64,000 nucleotides of DNA from Bin5 sp965218625 (GCA_965218625.1 CBDCLG010000020.1:620001-684000); one strand, 5' to 3'. Shown: positions 41,867 to 52,937, counted from the stretch's first letter. Numbers and translations are program-made. The notes: generated from the sequence alone by a model not told the origin.

Positions 41867-42706
41867 CTATCCCCAGCGATGCTCGGGCGGGTCGAAGAGA
41901 AAGCCATGAAACAGCTTTCGCCGCTCAGGCGGGAGGTTATTGTAAAAGCCCTTGGAATAGCCCCAATGCTCCTGGGAAGCGATCATCCAGGGGTGTTCAT
42001 AGGCGTAGTAAAGCATGCAGCGGAGGCCGTCTTCGCGGTTGAAGGGGCCGCCCGAGTGCCAGAGGGCGTTATGAAACAGGATGGCACTGCCCGCCGGCGC
42101 GCAGATCTCCTCAATCCCTACCGATTTCTCTGCCCGTTTCAGGTCTTCTTGGGCGGGCTCATAGGCCGCCTTGTGGCTGCCTGGCACGATGCAGAGGTTG
42201 CCCTGTCCGGGCTGCGTCATGTCGCTCAGGTAGTAGCCGATCTTGAGCTGCAAGAAGGGAATGTTCGGACCTAAATTGCGATAGCCTTCGTCATGGCCGT
42301 CGATGTGCCATCCCATGCCCTGCCCCATCAGGTCGCTGCAGTACTCGATGAGCGCGTCCGAAGCATGATGATGCGGGCGGGCGTTGAGGAGGCCGGTCAC
42401 GTAGGGCCAGATTGGGGGCCAGTCGAGCATCTCCAGGAAGAGGGGATCCTCGTCGAGGATATAGAAGATACGCGTGCTCTTTTCGCCCTTGATCTGCGTC
42501 ATCCCGGTATGGGTCACGCCCTGCTCTTGCAGTCTGCGCCGCCGCGGCAGCACGCGCGCAAGCGCATCGGTCAAGGCTTTGACGTGGTCCGCATCCAGGA
42601 ATTCCTCCAGGACCAGATATCCATTGTTGTCGAAGAAGAAGCGCTCCGCCAGCGTGGGACACCCTTCCCCGGCCGCCTTCCCATTCTCTACTTCACTTTG
42701 TGCCAT
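41867..42706 (-). CDS. Phytanoyl-CoA dioxygenase (PhyH) family protein
   Basis: The 279-residue protein belongs to the Fe(II)/2-oxoglutarate PhyH family. The iron site is H-x-D in GWHIDGHD near residue 155, and the distal His lies in ILFHNALWHSGGPFNRE, with the 2-oxoglutarate Arg following (GLRCMLY). Start ATG 42706 is backed by AGAGG upstream. Bacterial members hydroxylate small molecules such as ectoine, phosphonates or secondary metabolites as well as phytanoyl-CoA. The gene belongs to a minus-strand group with a cyclase, a second PhyH gene and a sugar importer. The substrate is unknown. Confidence 0.88.
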   Translation of the reverse strand: MAQSEVENGKAAGEGCPTLAERFFFDNNGYLVLEEFLDADHVKALTDALARVLPRRRRLQEQGVTHTGMTQIKGEKSTRIFYILDEDPLFLEMLDWPPIWPYVTGLLNARPHHHASDALIEYCSDLMGQGMGWHIDGHDEGYRNLGPNIPFLQLKIGYYLSDMTQPGQGNLCIVPGSHKAAYEPAQEDLKRAEKSVGIEEICAPAGSAILFHNALWHSGGPFNREDGLRCMLYYAYEHPWMIASQEHWGYSKGFYNNLPPERRKLFHGFLFDPPEHRWG

Positions 42707-42807
42707 CGTTGGACCTCTCCAGGTTGTCTGAACCGGCTGGGATTCAGCGAACAAGCTCCAAGGCAATCTGCGACAGTTGGACCACAGCCGATGTTGGCCG
42801 CGCAGAG

Positions 42808-43473
42808 TTACGGCTCTTCGACAACCGCGATAGCCCGCACCGGAGAGCCGTCCCGGCCGGTAATCTTGAGGGGCAACGCGGTGAACTCAAAGTGCGGCTG
42901 GCCGATCTGATCGAGGTTGGTCAGATTCTCGACGATCAGGACATCGTTGCCAAGCAGCACAAAGTGGGCGTCGTTGGGCGAATAGTCAACCGACGGCGTA
43001 TCGACGCCGACCAGATCGATGCCGCAGTCCACCAGGAAGCGGGCGGCGGCGCCCGTCAGGGCGGGATAGTCGGTGAAATAGAGCGGCTGGCCCCAATGTT
43101 CCGCCCAGCCGGTGTTGAGAATCACCTTGGACGTGCACGTCAGCGACTCCTCATAGGGCCTCAGATCATCTTCGGTGATCTTCTCTTGTTCCCTTTTGTG
43201 CGAAAGGTCGAGCAGGAGGGCGGGACCGGTACACTGTGCCAGCGGAATCTGCTCAATGGTCGCCCGGCCATGGTAGAAGTGGAAGAAGGCGTCCATGTGT
43301 GTGCCTGTGTGGAGTGAGGCGCGCAGGACACTGGTGTTCAGGTACCCCGGTGTGCCGGGCGGAAGGTCGGCGGGAATCAACGTCTTGACCGTGACCTCGA
43401 CCGGGTCGTCGCCGGGAAAGGGAGGGGTCGATTGATCGAGAGAATGACTCAGATCGACAGTTCTACGCGGCAT
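42808..43473 (-). CDS. Cyclase family protein (kynurenine formamidase type)
   Basis: The 221-residue protein starts at ATG 43473 and has the family order: DLSHSLDQSTPPFPGDDP, then SLHTGTHMDAFFHF with the HxGTHxD metal motif, VILNTGW, and a C-terminal HFEFTALPLKITGRDGSPVRAIAVV. The fold is that of KynB-like metal-dependent hydrolases, which open amide or lactam rings. It sits between two PhyH genes on the same strand and could act on a product of theirs. Kynurenine itself is not supported, as no tryptophan-degradation genes are near. Confidence 0.86.
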   Translation of the reverse strand: MPRRTVDLSHSLDQSTPPFPGDDPVEVTVKTLIPADLPPGTPGYLNTSVLRASLHTGTHMDAFFHFYHGRATIEQIPLAQCTGPALLLDLSHKREQEKITEDDLRPYEESLTCTSKVILNTGWAEHWGQPLYFTDYPALTGAAARFLVDCGIDLVGVDTPSVDYSPNDAHFVLLGNDVLIVENLTNLDQIGQPHFEFTALPLKITGRDGSPVRAIAVVEEP

Positions 43474-43528
43474 GAAACGCCTCGCTCCAGGTCTCGATAC
43501 AGGTCTCGTTACAGTCGAACCGGCGCCA

Positions 43529-44380
43529 CTATGCCTGTTCTTTCTGCCATGCGCGTCGGTTGGCGCGCCAGGCCTGCCAGGAATCCACGCTTTCAGGCCG
43601 TTGCCTGCTGCGGGCGACAAGGCCGAGCAGCCCGATCTCGGCCAGCCAGTCCAGCGGCGTTCCGGTCACACTGTAACGCAGATCGATGCTCCAGCGTATT
43701 CCGTCGCTGTTGTTCATCAACGAACGATGGAAAGTGAGATTGCGGAACGCGACGGCATCCCCGGCTCTCATCGCCAGCGTTTCGACGCGGCCACGAGCCT
43801 CGACGTCCTCGACGGGCACGAGATGGTCGCCCTGCCTCTTGTTTGGCAACAGGCCCCACTTGTGACTGCCGGATATGAACTGCATGCAACCGTTTTCTTC
43901 GTCCACGTCGACGAGCGGAATCCAAAGCGAAAGGATATGCAAGGGCTCCGTTTGCTGGCCGTAATAGTCGCTGTCCTGATGCCAGGGCAGCGTGGTCAGC
44001 TGCTCTTGCGGCAACTTTGGGCGTACCCAATAGTCGCCGTTCATCGTAATCTCGCCTGAACCGAGCAGCGATTCAACCGCATCCAAGACCGCCGGGTGCA
44101 CGCACAGATCATAGACAGCCTCGCTGAAAACTTCCCGATTCCAACTCATCGACTCCCTCGGATGCCTTCTGTGGAGCTCGAAGAGACGGCGCGAAAGAGG
44201 TTCATCTTCGAACAACGCTTCGACACTCCTCTCAGCGTACAACGCCTGGGCGACGCGGTCAACGGCATTCGCGATGGTCTGCTCTACAGGCGCGAGTTCA
44301 TCCCCGCTCAACAGGCCTGGAATCAGCAGATACCCTTGCTCTTCGTAAGTCCGCACCTGATGTTGATCGAGAATAGCCAC
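43529..44380 (-). CDS. Phytanoyl-CoA dioxygenase (PhyH) family protein
   Basis: The 283-residue protein has the PhyH core: LPWHQDSDYYGQQTEP with H-x-D iron ligands near 134-136, LWIPLVDVDEENGCMQFISGSHKWG, and distal FRNLTFHRSLMNNSDGIRW with His and Arg. It is not closely similar to the PhyH gene two positions downstream, so they probably hydroxylate different compounds. It lies about 80 bases downstream of the ABC importer genes on the same strand and is likely co-expressed with them. Confidence 0.88.
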   Translation of the reverse strand: MAILDQHQVRTYEEQGYLLIPGLLSGDELAPVEQTIANAVDRVAQALYAERSVEALFEDEPLSRRLFELHRRHPRESMSWNREVFSEAVYDLCVHPAVLDAVESLLGSGEITMNGDYWVRPKLPQEQLTTLPWHQDSDYYGQQTEPLHILSLWIPLVDVDEENGCMQFISGSHKWGLLPNKRQGDHLVPVEDVEARGRVETLAMRAGDAVAFRNLTFHRSLMNNSDGIRWSIDLRYSVTGTPLDWLAEIGLLGLVARSRQRPESVDSWQAWRANRRAWQKEQA

Positions 44381-44461
44381 GTTTCATTGCTCGCCGACGA
44401 TACGCCTTCACATGGAGGACGCATGTCGTGACTTCCCCTTGCTCGCACCACCGCCGCCTGG

Positions 44462-45319
44462 CTACCTGTAGGAGCCGAGCGTAGCTCCCTTCATGATATT
44501 ATTGTGGAAGATCATGTAGAAGGCAATCAGCGGGACCGTCACGATGGTCAAGCCCGCGAAAATCAAGCCCCAGCGCGTCTCGCCGTACTGCGCCATATAG
44601 CCCAGCAGGCCGGGCGCCACAGTCCTCACCTTGTTTTCCCACAGGACAACAATCGCCAAGAGCACCTCATTCCACATGCCGATAAAGTTGACGATGGCAA
44701 TCGCGGCGATCGGCCCCTTGGATATCGGCACTGCGATACGCAGGAACGTACCCAGGCGCGTGCATCCGTCAATCAACGCCGCGTCTTCCAGCTCGGAAGG
44801 AAAGGTCGTGAAGTAGGACTGGAGCACGAGGATGGAGAATGGCAGAGTGGAGGTAACGTAGAGAAAGATCAGGCCAAGAAAATTGTTGATCAGCCCGAAG
44901 GCTCGCAGTTCGGAGTAGAGGGGCACGATCAGAGCGTGCATCGGCACTGCAATCAGTGACACCAGGAAAAAGAACAGAACGCGGCGGCCAAAGAAGTCGA
45001 AGCGTCCAAAGGCATATCCGGCCAGCGTTGCGCTGCCCACCAGGATGAGGAGACTGCTTGGGACGACGATGGCGCTGTTGAGAAAGTAGAGGTTTAACGT
45101 GACGCCGGTTGTATCGCCGATCCAGGCTTCCGGGTAGTTCTGCAACTGGGGCGGCCACACGAGCTTTAGCGGGAAGCGGATGACATCCATGTCGCTCTTT
45201 ACCGACATCGAGAACATCCAGAACAACGGAACCAACTGGTTTCCGGTCCAAATGATCAGCAACAGTAAGATGCCTGCCAGCCACGGGTGTTCAGCCACCC
45301 AACTCCGTCTTCGTTGCAT
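44462..45319 (-). CDS. Carbohydrate ABC transporter permease (MalG type)
   Basis: The 285-residue protein has about six membrane segments and the EAA loop of importer permeases (EDAALIDGCTRLGTFLRIAVPISKGPI), the site that touches the ATPase. The FLVSLIAVPMHALIVPLY stretch and C-terminal FHNNIMKGATLGSYR are typical of MalG-like proteins. It follows the MalF-type permease on the same strand by 54 bases. No ATPase gene is linked, so a shared MsmK-type ATPase elsewhere is likely, as is common for this family. Confidence 0.93.
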   Translation of the reverse strand: MQRRRSWVAEHPWLAGILLLLIIWTGNQLVPLFWMFSMSVKSDMDVIRFPLKLVWPPQLQNYPEAWIGDTTGVTLNLYFLNSAIVVPSSLLILVGSATLAGYAFGRFDFFGRRVLFFFLVSLIAVPMHALIVPLYSELRAFGLINNFLGLIFLYVTSTLPFSILVLQSYFTTFPSELEDAALIDGCTRLGTFLRIAVPISKGPIAAIAIVNFIGMWNEVLLAIVVLWENKVRTVAPGLLGYMAQYGETRWGLIFAGLTIVTVPLIAFYMIFHNNIMKGATLGSYR

Positions 45320-45373
45320 TTCACCAGATCCGTCGCCGCCTGAGCTGCAGTTCCTGCCCGCGCATTGCCGCAG

Positions 45374-46303
45374 CTAGAATTCGACTTCCCGCTGACGAAG
45401 CCCGCCTTGACCGATATACAACGTCGAAAACAGAAGAATGACAAAAAGAAGAAGCACGGCAGTCGCCGAGGCGCTGCCAAATCGCAAGAACCAGAACCCT
45501 TCCTGGTAGAGGTAATGGGTGAGTACCTCGGACGCGTAGCCCGGCCCCCCTTTGGTCATCGTGAAGACAATATCAAACACCTGGAACGAAAAAATCGTCT
45601 GCAAAAGCGTAATCGTCAACAAGACCGGCTTGGTCAGAGGCAAAGTGACGTACCAGAGCTTTTGCAGCTGTGAACCGCCGTCCAGAACCGCCGCTTCGTA
45701 CAGGTCTTGGGGGATGCCTTCCATGGCGGCATACAGAAAAATCATTGGAAAGCCGCAGTATTTCCAGATGTCGATCAGACTCAGGACCCACATGACCAGT
45801 TTGGGGTTGCCCAGCAAGGACGGCAATTCCATTCCAAACAGACCCAAGCCGGCGGCAAGCGGACCTGAATGGGGATTCAGGATCGCGCTCCACAGTACGC
45901 CAACCGCGGTCATGGGCAATATTACGTTCAAGTAAAAAACGGCCCGGAATATCTTCCATCCAGGGACTTCAAAGTGCAATGATGTTGCCAGCAGAAAGCC
46001 GATGACGATTTTGGCCACGGTCGTAACGACCGTGAACAGGACTGTATTTCTAACCGCGCGGTAGAAGTTGGGCGCTTCGAGAAGGCCCTCAAAGTTTCTG
46101 AGACCAACGAACTGGCGCGCGCCGAGGCCGTCCCACCTGTACAGACTCAGCACCAGCCCGTCGATCAGCGGGTAGACGATGAAGAGTATGAAAAAGGTGA
46201 AAGCCGGCAGAATGAAAAAGTAGGCAATGCCATTCCGCCGCCAGCCGCGCCGCAGCCGCAGCCTCCAGTCAGTTACCGGGCCGGAAAATGCATTGTCTGC
46301 CAT
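45374..46303 (-). CDS. Sugar ABC transporter permease (MalF type)
   Basis: The 309-residue protein has six membrane helices and the EAA motif YEAAVLDGGSQLQKLWYVTLPLTKP. The N-terminal cytoplasmic tail is Arg-rich and leads to the first helix FFILPAFTFFILF, as in UgpA/MalF-type permeases. It lies between the binding-protein gene and the MalG-type permease. With these it forms a sugar or polyol importer. Confidence 0.93.
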   Translation of the reverse strand: MADNAFSGPVTDWRLRLRRGWRRNGIAYFFILPAFTFFILFIVYPLIDGLVLSLYRWDGLGARQFVGLRNFEGLLEAPNFYRAVRNTVLFTVVTTVAKIVIGFLLATSLHFEVPGWKIFRAVFYLNVILPMTAVGVLWSAILNPHSGPLAAGLGLFGMELPSLLGNPKLVMWVLSLIDIWKYCGFPMIFLYAAMEGIPQDLYEAAVLDGGSQLQKLWYVTLPLTKPVLLTITLLQTIFSFQVFDIVFTMTKGGPGYASEVLTHYLYQEGFWFLRFGSASATAVLLLFVILLFSTLYIGQGGLRQREVEF

Positions 46304-46431
46304 GGACCCCCACTATGCTGCAGGCGCCCGCGCGCCAAAAGGCTGCTCGGAGGCTCCAGCATGAGAGTGAAATGGATGCTCAACATGCTGGAGCGTCCGC
46401 GATACAGCAGAAAGAGCAGGAACTTCAGCTC

Positions 46432-47781
46432 CTATGCCTCGCCCGCACGGAATCTGGCCGCCAGTTCGTCGAACTCGGCCACGATCTCGGCCGGTGTCTT
46501 CTGGCCTCCAATCGCTGCCTGCACATTGTTGCGCAACATGGCGTAAAGCTCTGCCGGCCAGAAGGTGACGATCTCATCTGTAACGGGGAATTCACCGCTG
46601 CCGAACATCTCCGTCACTTCACCAACTGTTGAATCGGCGTAGCCCTCAAGGTCGGCCACCGTGATGTCGGTCCGAATCGGCATACCGCCACCGATCTTGG
46701 CCAAGACTTTCTGACCGTCCTTGCTAAGGACAAAGTCAAAAAAGGCAGCCACTTCGTCCTTCACCGTCGAGAACGAAGAAAGCATATACTCGTCGGCGTA
46801 GGAGGCGGTCAGGGGGAAGGGGATGTCATCTTTGATCTGTGGGAACATGAAGAAGCTGGAGTCTTCGCCCAACGCCTCTCGCGCCTGGCCGGATACCCAA
46901 ATTCCGGATTCATAGGCCACTGCCTGACCGTTGAAGAGCAGCCCTTTGGCCTGATCATCGTTCATGTCCAGGACACCCTTTGCCCAGACCCTCTCGGTCT
47001 CCATATCGCGCATCACCTGGAAGGCCTCCTCGAAACCGGGATAGTCCGCCATGTAATGCTCTTCCTTGTCAAAGTGGAGGATCTTCTCGTAGTCCTCCAG
47101 AGGGACCGTGCGGGTCGCGAGGCACTGGTACATGTGAAAACCCGGCCAACCGTCACGGTCGCCCATCGCCAGCGCCTCAAGGTCATCTGCATGGCAGGCA
47201 TCGGCCCAGGCATAAAGGTCATCCATCGTCGTTGGCGGGTCCATGCCAATTTGCGCCATGAGCGACTTGTTGTACCACATCAGGGGAACAGTGACTGAAG
47301 CGACCGAGAAGTGATATATCTGGTCGTTGTACTCGTGCGAGTGAAGGTGGTCGGGCAGGTAGTCCCACCAGCCATACTGTTCGTAGTAGTCGTCCAGCGG
47401 CGTGATCGCGCCCGCGTCAGCCAGCCTGTCGGTAAGCCCGGAACCGAAATTAATCCAGGCGAAGTCGGGTGCGCCCTCATTGGCCATGATGGTGACTTCG
47501 GTGGCCCGCTTTTGTTCCTGCTCAATCACAGTGATTTCAAACTCTACATTGGGTTCCTGCTCCTTGTAGAGATCGATGAGCGCGCGCATGTAGTTGTCAA
47601 TCCCCCCCGGGGACCACAACGTTCTGATGGTCACCGCCTCAGGCTGCGCAGCTGACTCTGACGGCGCCTCTGCCGCCGGCGCGGCGGCAGGTGCAGCGCA
47701 GGCGCTGAGGACCAATGCTCCCGCGGAAGTCGCCGTAACGCCCTTCAGAAACTGACGCCTCGAAATGCTCTTGCTTGCCAT
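46432..47781 (-). CDS. Extracellular solute-binding protein, sugar ABC importer (Tat lipoprotein)
   Basis: The 449-residue protein starts with a twin-arginine signal (SISRRQFLKG) that ends in a lipobox (LVLSAC, Cys27), so it is exported folded and then lipid-anchored. The body is a type 1 sugar-binding protein: VTIRTLWSPGG, then WYNKSLM, PPTTMDDLYAWADA, LFNGQAVAYESGIW and FPLTASYADEYMLSSFS. It is the first of three importer genes. AAGGGGG precedes the ATG. The ligand cannot be told. Confidence 0.93.
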   Translation of the reverse strand: MASKSISRRQFLKGVTATSAGALVLSACAAPAAAPAAEAPSESAAQPEAVTIRTLWSPGGIDNYMRALIDLYKEQEPNVEFEITVIEQEQKRATEVTIMANEGAPDFAWINFGSGLTDRLADAGAITPLDDYYEQYGWWDYLPDHLHSHEYNDQIYHFSVASVTVPLMWYNKSLMAQIGMDPPTTMDDLYAWADACHADDLEALAMGDRDGWPGFHMYQCLATRTVPLEDYEKILHFDKEEHYMADYPGFEEAFQVMRDMETERVWAKGVLDMNDDQAKGLLFNGQAVAYESGIWVSGQAREALGEDSSFFMFPQIKDDIPFPLTASYADEYMLSSFSTVKDEVAAFFDFVLSKDGQKVLAKIGGGMPIRTDITVADLEGYADSTVGEVTEMFGSGEFPVTDEIVTFWPAELYAMLRNNVQAAIGGQKTPAEIVAEFDELAARFRAGEA

Positions 47782-48521
47782 CTGACGTCCCCCTTTCGAT
47801 ATTCATGCCGTTCTGTGATGAATTCGCACTGCAACCTGATGACAGCTTCTCCAGCGATGCAACAGCTTAACACGGCCTAGATCATCGATAGACGCCTCCT
47901 TTCGAACTCTAACGGCGCGCCTCGCTGCAGATGTCAGAATCTCAACCGCTTGCTTTCCTCTGTTTCTTCTTTTCAAGACAGACGGCCGAGCCATGGCCTC
48001 AACGAGCGGACGCCGTTTGAACAACGGGCAACTCAACCGGCTCGGATACGAAGCAACAGGACTGCGTGGGAGCAACCTGGCTTCGCTTTCGAACCCACAG
48101 GTCGCGTGGCAAACGTTCTGCCGGCCTATGCCTATCGGGACAAGGGAATTGTATCAGACGGCCCTGGAATCATCAATCCGTTTTTGGGTATGGAGTAGGA
48201 GCAGCTGTGACTGCATCCGGACGTCGCGGGATGAAAATTGCACCGGCGCCTGTTGGGGCGAGGACTGTATAAGGGAAAGACCAAACTATCACGATAGAAG
48301 ACGCAACGCAATTCATCAATTGGGTGCATCCCAAATTATTGTCCGTCAAGTGAGGCCAGGCAATTGGCCAGACTGAAGCCACCACTGGTCAATCAAACCT
48401 AGCAAGAAATCTGGGATACACCCCATCAATTCCGGGTGTTGACAGCCTACAAACGACGTTCTATACTTCTGACAATACCCATTCTGAGCTTCGAAGCCCC
48501 AGCGGTTGGCAGAGGGCGATC
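47782..48521. other. 740-base divergent intergenic region
   Basis: The region lies between the importer operon (minus) and the DtxR-type regulator (plus). It contains the regulator promoter at 48439-48467. I see no convincing gene or RNA in the remainder; it may hold the importer promoter. Confidence 0.4.
48439..48467 (+). promoter_or_regulatory. Consensus sigma70 promoter of the DtxR-type regulator gene
   Basis: TTGACA, a 17-base spacer and TATACT stand about 55 bases before the ATG. The -35 box is perfect and the -10 differs at one position from TATAAT. Confidence 0.72.
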
Positions 48522-49235
48522 ATGCGCACGTTCTGCAACATCATCACCGATGGGATGCTCGATTATCTGGTGGGGATCTATGAGTTGGGCGAGACCAGCA
48601 ACAGGATCTCCACCACCGTGCTGGCGCGGAAGATGGAAGTGTCGCCGGCCGCGGCAAGCAGCATGACCAAACGGCTGACCGAATCGGGCCATGTGGTCCG
48701 CTCCGCGGCTGCCGGCATCCGGTTGACAGACCAGGGCCGCCTGGCTGCATTGCAACTCTTGCGCAGACACCGGCTGCTGGAGGTATTTCTGATCGAGGTG
48801 ATGGGCTTTACCTGGGATCAGGTGAAGGCGGAGGCCATGCGGCTGGAGCACGCTATCAGCGCCGAGTTCGAAAAGCGCATGGAGACTATCTGTAATTTCC
48901 CGACCCACTGCCCGCACGGGGACCCCGTACCGAGCGAAAACGGTCAGGTCAAGATCGAGGACCTGGTCAGCCTGGCGGAACTTCAGCCCGGGCAAACGGG
49001 TGAACTGCGCCGGGTGGCCAACCACAACGCGCCGATCCTGCGCTATCTATCGCAGCTGAATCTGGAGCCGGGCTATCAGATCAAGGTGCTGAACGTCGAA
49101 CCCTTTGACGGGCCGAGCATCGTGCAAGTAGAGAACGATTCTCCGCAGACCGACCCGGAAGGCCTCGTCAAAATCATTGGCCGCTCTTTGGCCAAACGCC
49201 TCTTCGTGAAGTTGGCTGAGCAGCCTGCCGCGTAG
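48522..49235 (+). CDS. DtxR/MntR family metal-dependent transcriptional regulator
   Basis: The 237-residue protein has an N-terminal winged helix (LVGIYELGETSNRISTTVLARKMEVSPAAASSMTKRLTESGHV), a DtxR-type dimer domain (LLRRHRLLEVFLIEVMGFTWDQVKAEAMRLEHAIS) with the metal ligands E and H, FPTHCPHGDPVP, and a C-terminal FeoA/SH3-like domain. Such proteins repress iron or manganese uptake genes when loaded with Fe or Mn. No metal transport gene is adjacent in this window; a cytochrome c maturation pair follows. Its targets are unknown. It has its own strong promoter. Confidence 0.92.
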   Translation: MRTFCNIITDGMLDYLVGIYELGETSNRISTTVLARKMEVSPAAASSMTKRLTESGHVVRSAAAGIRLTDQGRLAALQLLRRHRLLEVFLIEVMGFTWDQVKAEAMRLEHAISAEFEKRMETICNFPTHCPHGDPVPSENGQVKIEDLVSLAELQPGQTGELRRVANHNAPILRYLSQLNLEPGYQIKVLNVEPFDGPSIVQVENDSPQTDPEGLVKIIGRSLAKRLFVKLAEQPAA

Positions 49236-49262
49236 CCGCGTATCGTTCTGCACGTTTCACGC

Positions 49263-49796
49263 ATGTCCTCTCCCCTCAGAGCGCACTTCTTCCACGCAAT
49301 AAAGACCCATTCAACTTTACTCTGCTTCGCCCTGGTAGGGGGATGGTTACTGCTCGCCATCGGCAGCAGCCCACCTCTGTGGGCACAGAGTGATACCACT
49401 GAGATCAGCGCCGACGAAGTGAATAGAGTCGCCCGGCAACTGTGGTGTCCACTGTGTGGGGGCAGGCTGCGGTTGGACAGTTGCGAACTAAAGGCCTGCA
49501 CGCAGATGAGGGAGGTCATCGCCATCAAGCTGGCCGAAGGCGAGGACGCGCAATCGATTCGGGACTACTTTCTGGAGCAGTATGGGCCGCAAGTCCTGGG
49601 AGAGCCGCCGCGGCAGGGATTCAACTGGCTGGCGTGGATAATGCCTGTGGTGGCGGTTGCAGGAGGCGGTCTCTTCCTCTGGTTGCGCTTGCAGCAGATG
49701 GCGCGGCCGCAACGGCCGTCTTTGGCAAGGGCAGGGGGAGCTGAGGTCGACGAGCATGAGCGGCGGCTAGATGAGGAATTGGCCCGCTATGACTGA
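49263..49796 (+). CDS. ccmH: Cytochrome c maturation protein CcmH
   Basis: The 177-residue protein has an N-terminal membrane segment (about 17-38), then the CcmH motif RQLWCPLC and DSCELKACTQMREVIAIKLAEGEDAQSIRDYFLEQYG, and a second membrane segment (about 122-143). CcmH reduces apocytochrome disulfides with its Cys pair (LWCPLC; the family form is LRCxxC). The other ccm genes are not in the window. Its end overlaps the start of the thioredoxin-like gene by 8 bases, so both are coupled. Confidence 0.88.
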   Translation: MSSPLRAHFFHAIKTHSTLLCFALVGGWLLLAIGSSPPLWAQSDTTEISADEVNRVARQLWCPLCGGRLRLDSCELKACTQMREVIAIKLAEGEDAQSIRDYFLEQYGPQVLGEPPRQGFNWLAWIMPVVAVAGGGLFLWLRLQQMARPQRPSLARAGGAEVDEHERRLDEELARYD

Positions 49797-50385
49797 ACTG
49801 ACCGAACAGTACGAGCGGGATGTAACGTTGGAAACGCCCGTGCAGGCAGAACCACCATCGGCTCGCGCCGTGAGTCTGTGGCGTATCTTCTTCCTCAGCG
49901 TCATCCTGCTCTTTATCGTCCTCCTTGCGGTACGTTTGTGGAAGGGGATAAGGGACGGGCAGCGGGCAGCGGGCGAGGCCCCGGAACTTCGATTCAAAAC
50001 TTTCGACGGCGAAGGTGTCGACTTGGGAGATCTTCGGGGGAAGGGTGTCGTTGTCAATTTCTGGGCCAGCTGGTGCGCCCCCTGCCGCGAGGAGGCCGCG
50101 CTCCTGGAGCAAACATGGCGCCGCGAGAAGGAGAACGGCATCATCTTCCTCGGACTCGACTATCTGGACCAGGAGCCGGACGCGCTCGCCTATCTGGCGG
50201 AATTCAATGTCACCTACCCCAACGGCCCGGACCTGCGCAGCCAGGCGGCACGGCGCTATCGTATCCAGGGAGTGCCGGAGACCTTCTTTATCAGCCCCGA
50301 AGGCAGAATCGTTGAAATCGTTGTCGGGCCGATTGCAAGTCAGCAGGAGATGGACGCGCTGTTGGAGCAGATCCGTCCCCGTTAG
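49789..50385 (+). CDS. Membrane-anchored thiol-disulfide oxidoreductase (CcmG/ResA/TlpA type)
   Basis: The 198-residue protein has a cytoplasmic tail, one membrane segment (about 29-50), and a thioredoxin domain outside with the active site FWASWCAPCREE and the cis-Pro segment IQGVPETFFI. This family keeps apocytochrome Cys residues reduced. The start MTELTE at 49789 is used because it overlaps ccmH by 8 bases; a start 18 bases upstream is possible. Together with CcmH it serves cytochrome c maturation. Confidence 0.9.
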   Translation: MTELTEQYERDVTLETPVQAEPPSARAVSLWRIFFLSVILLFIVLLAVRLWKGIRDGQRAAGEAPELRFKTFDGEGVDLGDLRGKGVVVNFWASWCAPCREEAALLEQTWRREKENGIIFLGLDYLDQEPDALAYLAEFNVTYPNGPDLRSQAARRYRIQGVPETFFISPEGRIVEIVVGPIASQQEMDALLEQIRPR

Positions 50386-50611
50386 CCGGTTGGTCAACCA
50401 GCACTTCGATTTGTACGTTTTTCCTCGCCAACCGACTCAGTCACCAGCGCATTCTGTGCTACAATTGCGTGGCGATGCGCGAGTTCGCCATCCATGATGG
50501 TCCGTCTACCGCTCGATTCAGCGGAAGCTTCTGAATGTATGTAATCAGTTCTGGCAGTTACATCGAGATTCATGTATACCTGGGCGAATTGGAGCCAAGG
50601 GGAGGTTGATG

Positions 50612-52018
<1,407 letters not shown>

Positions 52019-52040
52019 CCGCCCTCTCACGGAGACCGCA

Positions 52041-52937
52041 ATGCCCGAACTGGCGCAGTTGGAGCAGGATTTGGGCGCGCTGGAGCAGGACCAATCCCTC
52101 AACGATGACGACAACCTGACCGGGCGCTTCCTGGCGCTGAAGAGGCTCGACTTTGTGGTGGATGCCTACCGGCTACGCGCCAGCGAACAGCCGGCCTCAG
52201 AACAGTTGCAGCGCGTTCGAGCGTTGCAGGCCGATCTGTTGCGGCGGGACCAGGCGCTCTTTGAAAGAGTTCGCGCCGGCATCACCGCCGGCGCTGTTAC
52301 TCGGCGTCAACTTCGCACTCTGTTCGAGGACAGCGGCATCTACCGGCCCGGCGATAAGGCCTGTCTGCACTGGCGTGGGGAAGCAGCGGACGCCCTGGCC
52401 GCGGGCCTGTTCCGCAGTGACCTCCCGCCGCAGCGGTGGAACGGCGGCGACAGCGAGATGATCCACTACGAGCCGGCCCCGGTGGGGGCACTTCTCGAAC
52501 TGGTTGACCGGGTGCCTTTGACTTCTGCTGACAGATTCGTCGATGTCGGCTCCGGATTGGGCCAAGTCGTGCTACTGGTCCATCTACTCACGGGCGTGGA
52601 GGCGGTCGGGCTGGAAGTGATGCCGGCCTATGTGGAGCAGGCGAAGCGGGAAGCCGCCGCGCTGTGCATCAACGGCGTGACATTCAAACATGGTGACGCA
52701 CGCAACGCAAACCTGTGTAGCGGCACAATCTACTTTCTCTTTTCCCCATTTCGCGGGCAAATGCTGCAGACGGTCCTCAAGAGACTGCGCGACGAGGCAA
52801 TGGCGCGGCAACTCACGATCTGTTCCATAGGCCCCTGTACAATACCGATCGCCGCCGAAAACTGGCTGACGATCGAGGAGCCGGACATGAACCACGATTT
52901 CCGGCTGGCGGTCTTTCACAGCCGCGGGAAACATTGA
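52041..52937 (+). CDS. SAM-dependent methyltransferase, DOT1-like
   Basis: The 298-residue protein starts at ATG 52041 with GGAG 7 bases before it. The N-terminal 130 residues are helical and Gln/Glu/Leu-rich. The methyltransferase half has FVDVGSGLGQVVLLVHLLTG (SAM motif I) then VGLEVMPAYVEQA and GDARNANL, an order like that of DOT1-type histone methyltransferases and other protein methyltransferases. The last part contains FLFSPFRGQML. It follows rimO by 22 bases and may modify a ribosomal or other protein, but this is inference. A hairpin follows the gene. Confidence 0.75.
   Translation: MPELAQLEQDLGALEQDQSLNDDDNLTGRFLALKRLDFVVDAYRLRASEQPASEQLQRVRALQADLLRRDQALFERVRAGITAGAVTRRQLRTLFEDSGIYRPGDKACLHWRGEAADALAAGLFRSDLPPQRWNGGDSEMIHYEPAPVGALLELVDRVPLTSADRFVDVGSGLGQVVLLVHLLTGVEAVGLEVMPAYVEQAKREAAALCINGVTFKHGDARNANLCSGTIYFLFSPFRGQMLQTVLKRLRDEAMARQLTICSIGPCTIPIAAENWLTIEEPDMNHDFRLAVFHSRGKH

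Noticed and set aside
48060..48130. TTCGAACCC-like T-loop text considered as a tRNA gene
   Set aside because: Neither strand gives a T-arm stem or a cloverleaf.
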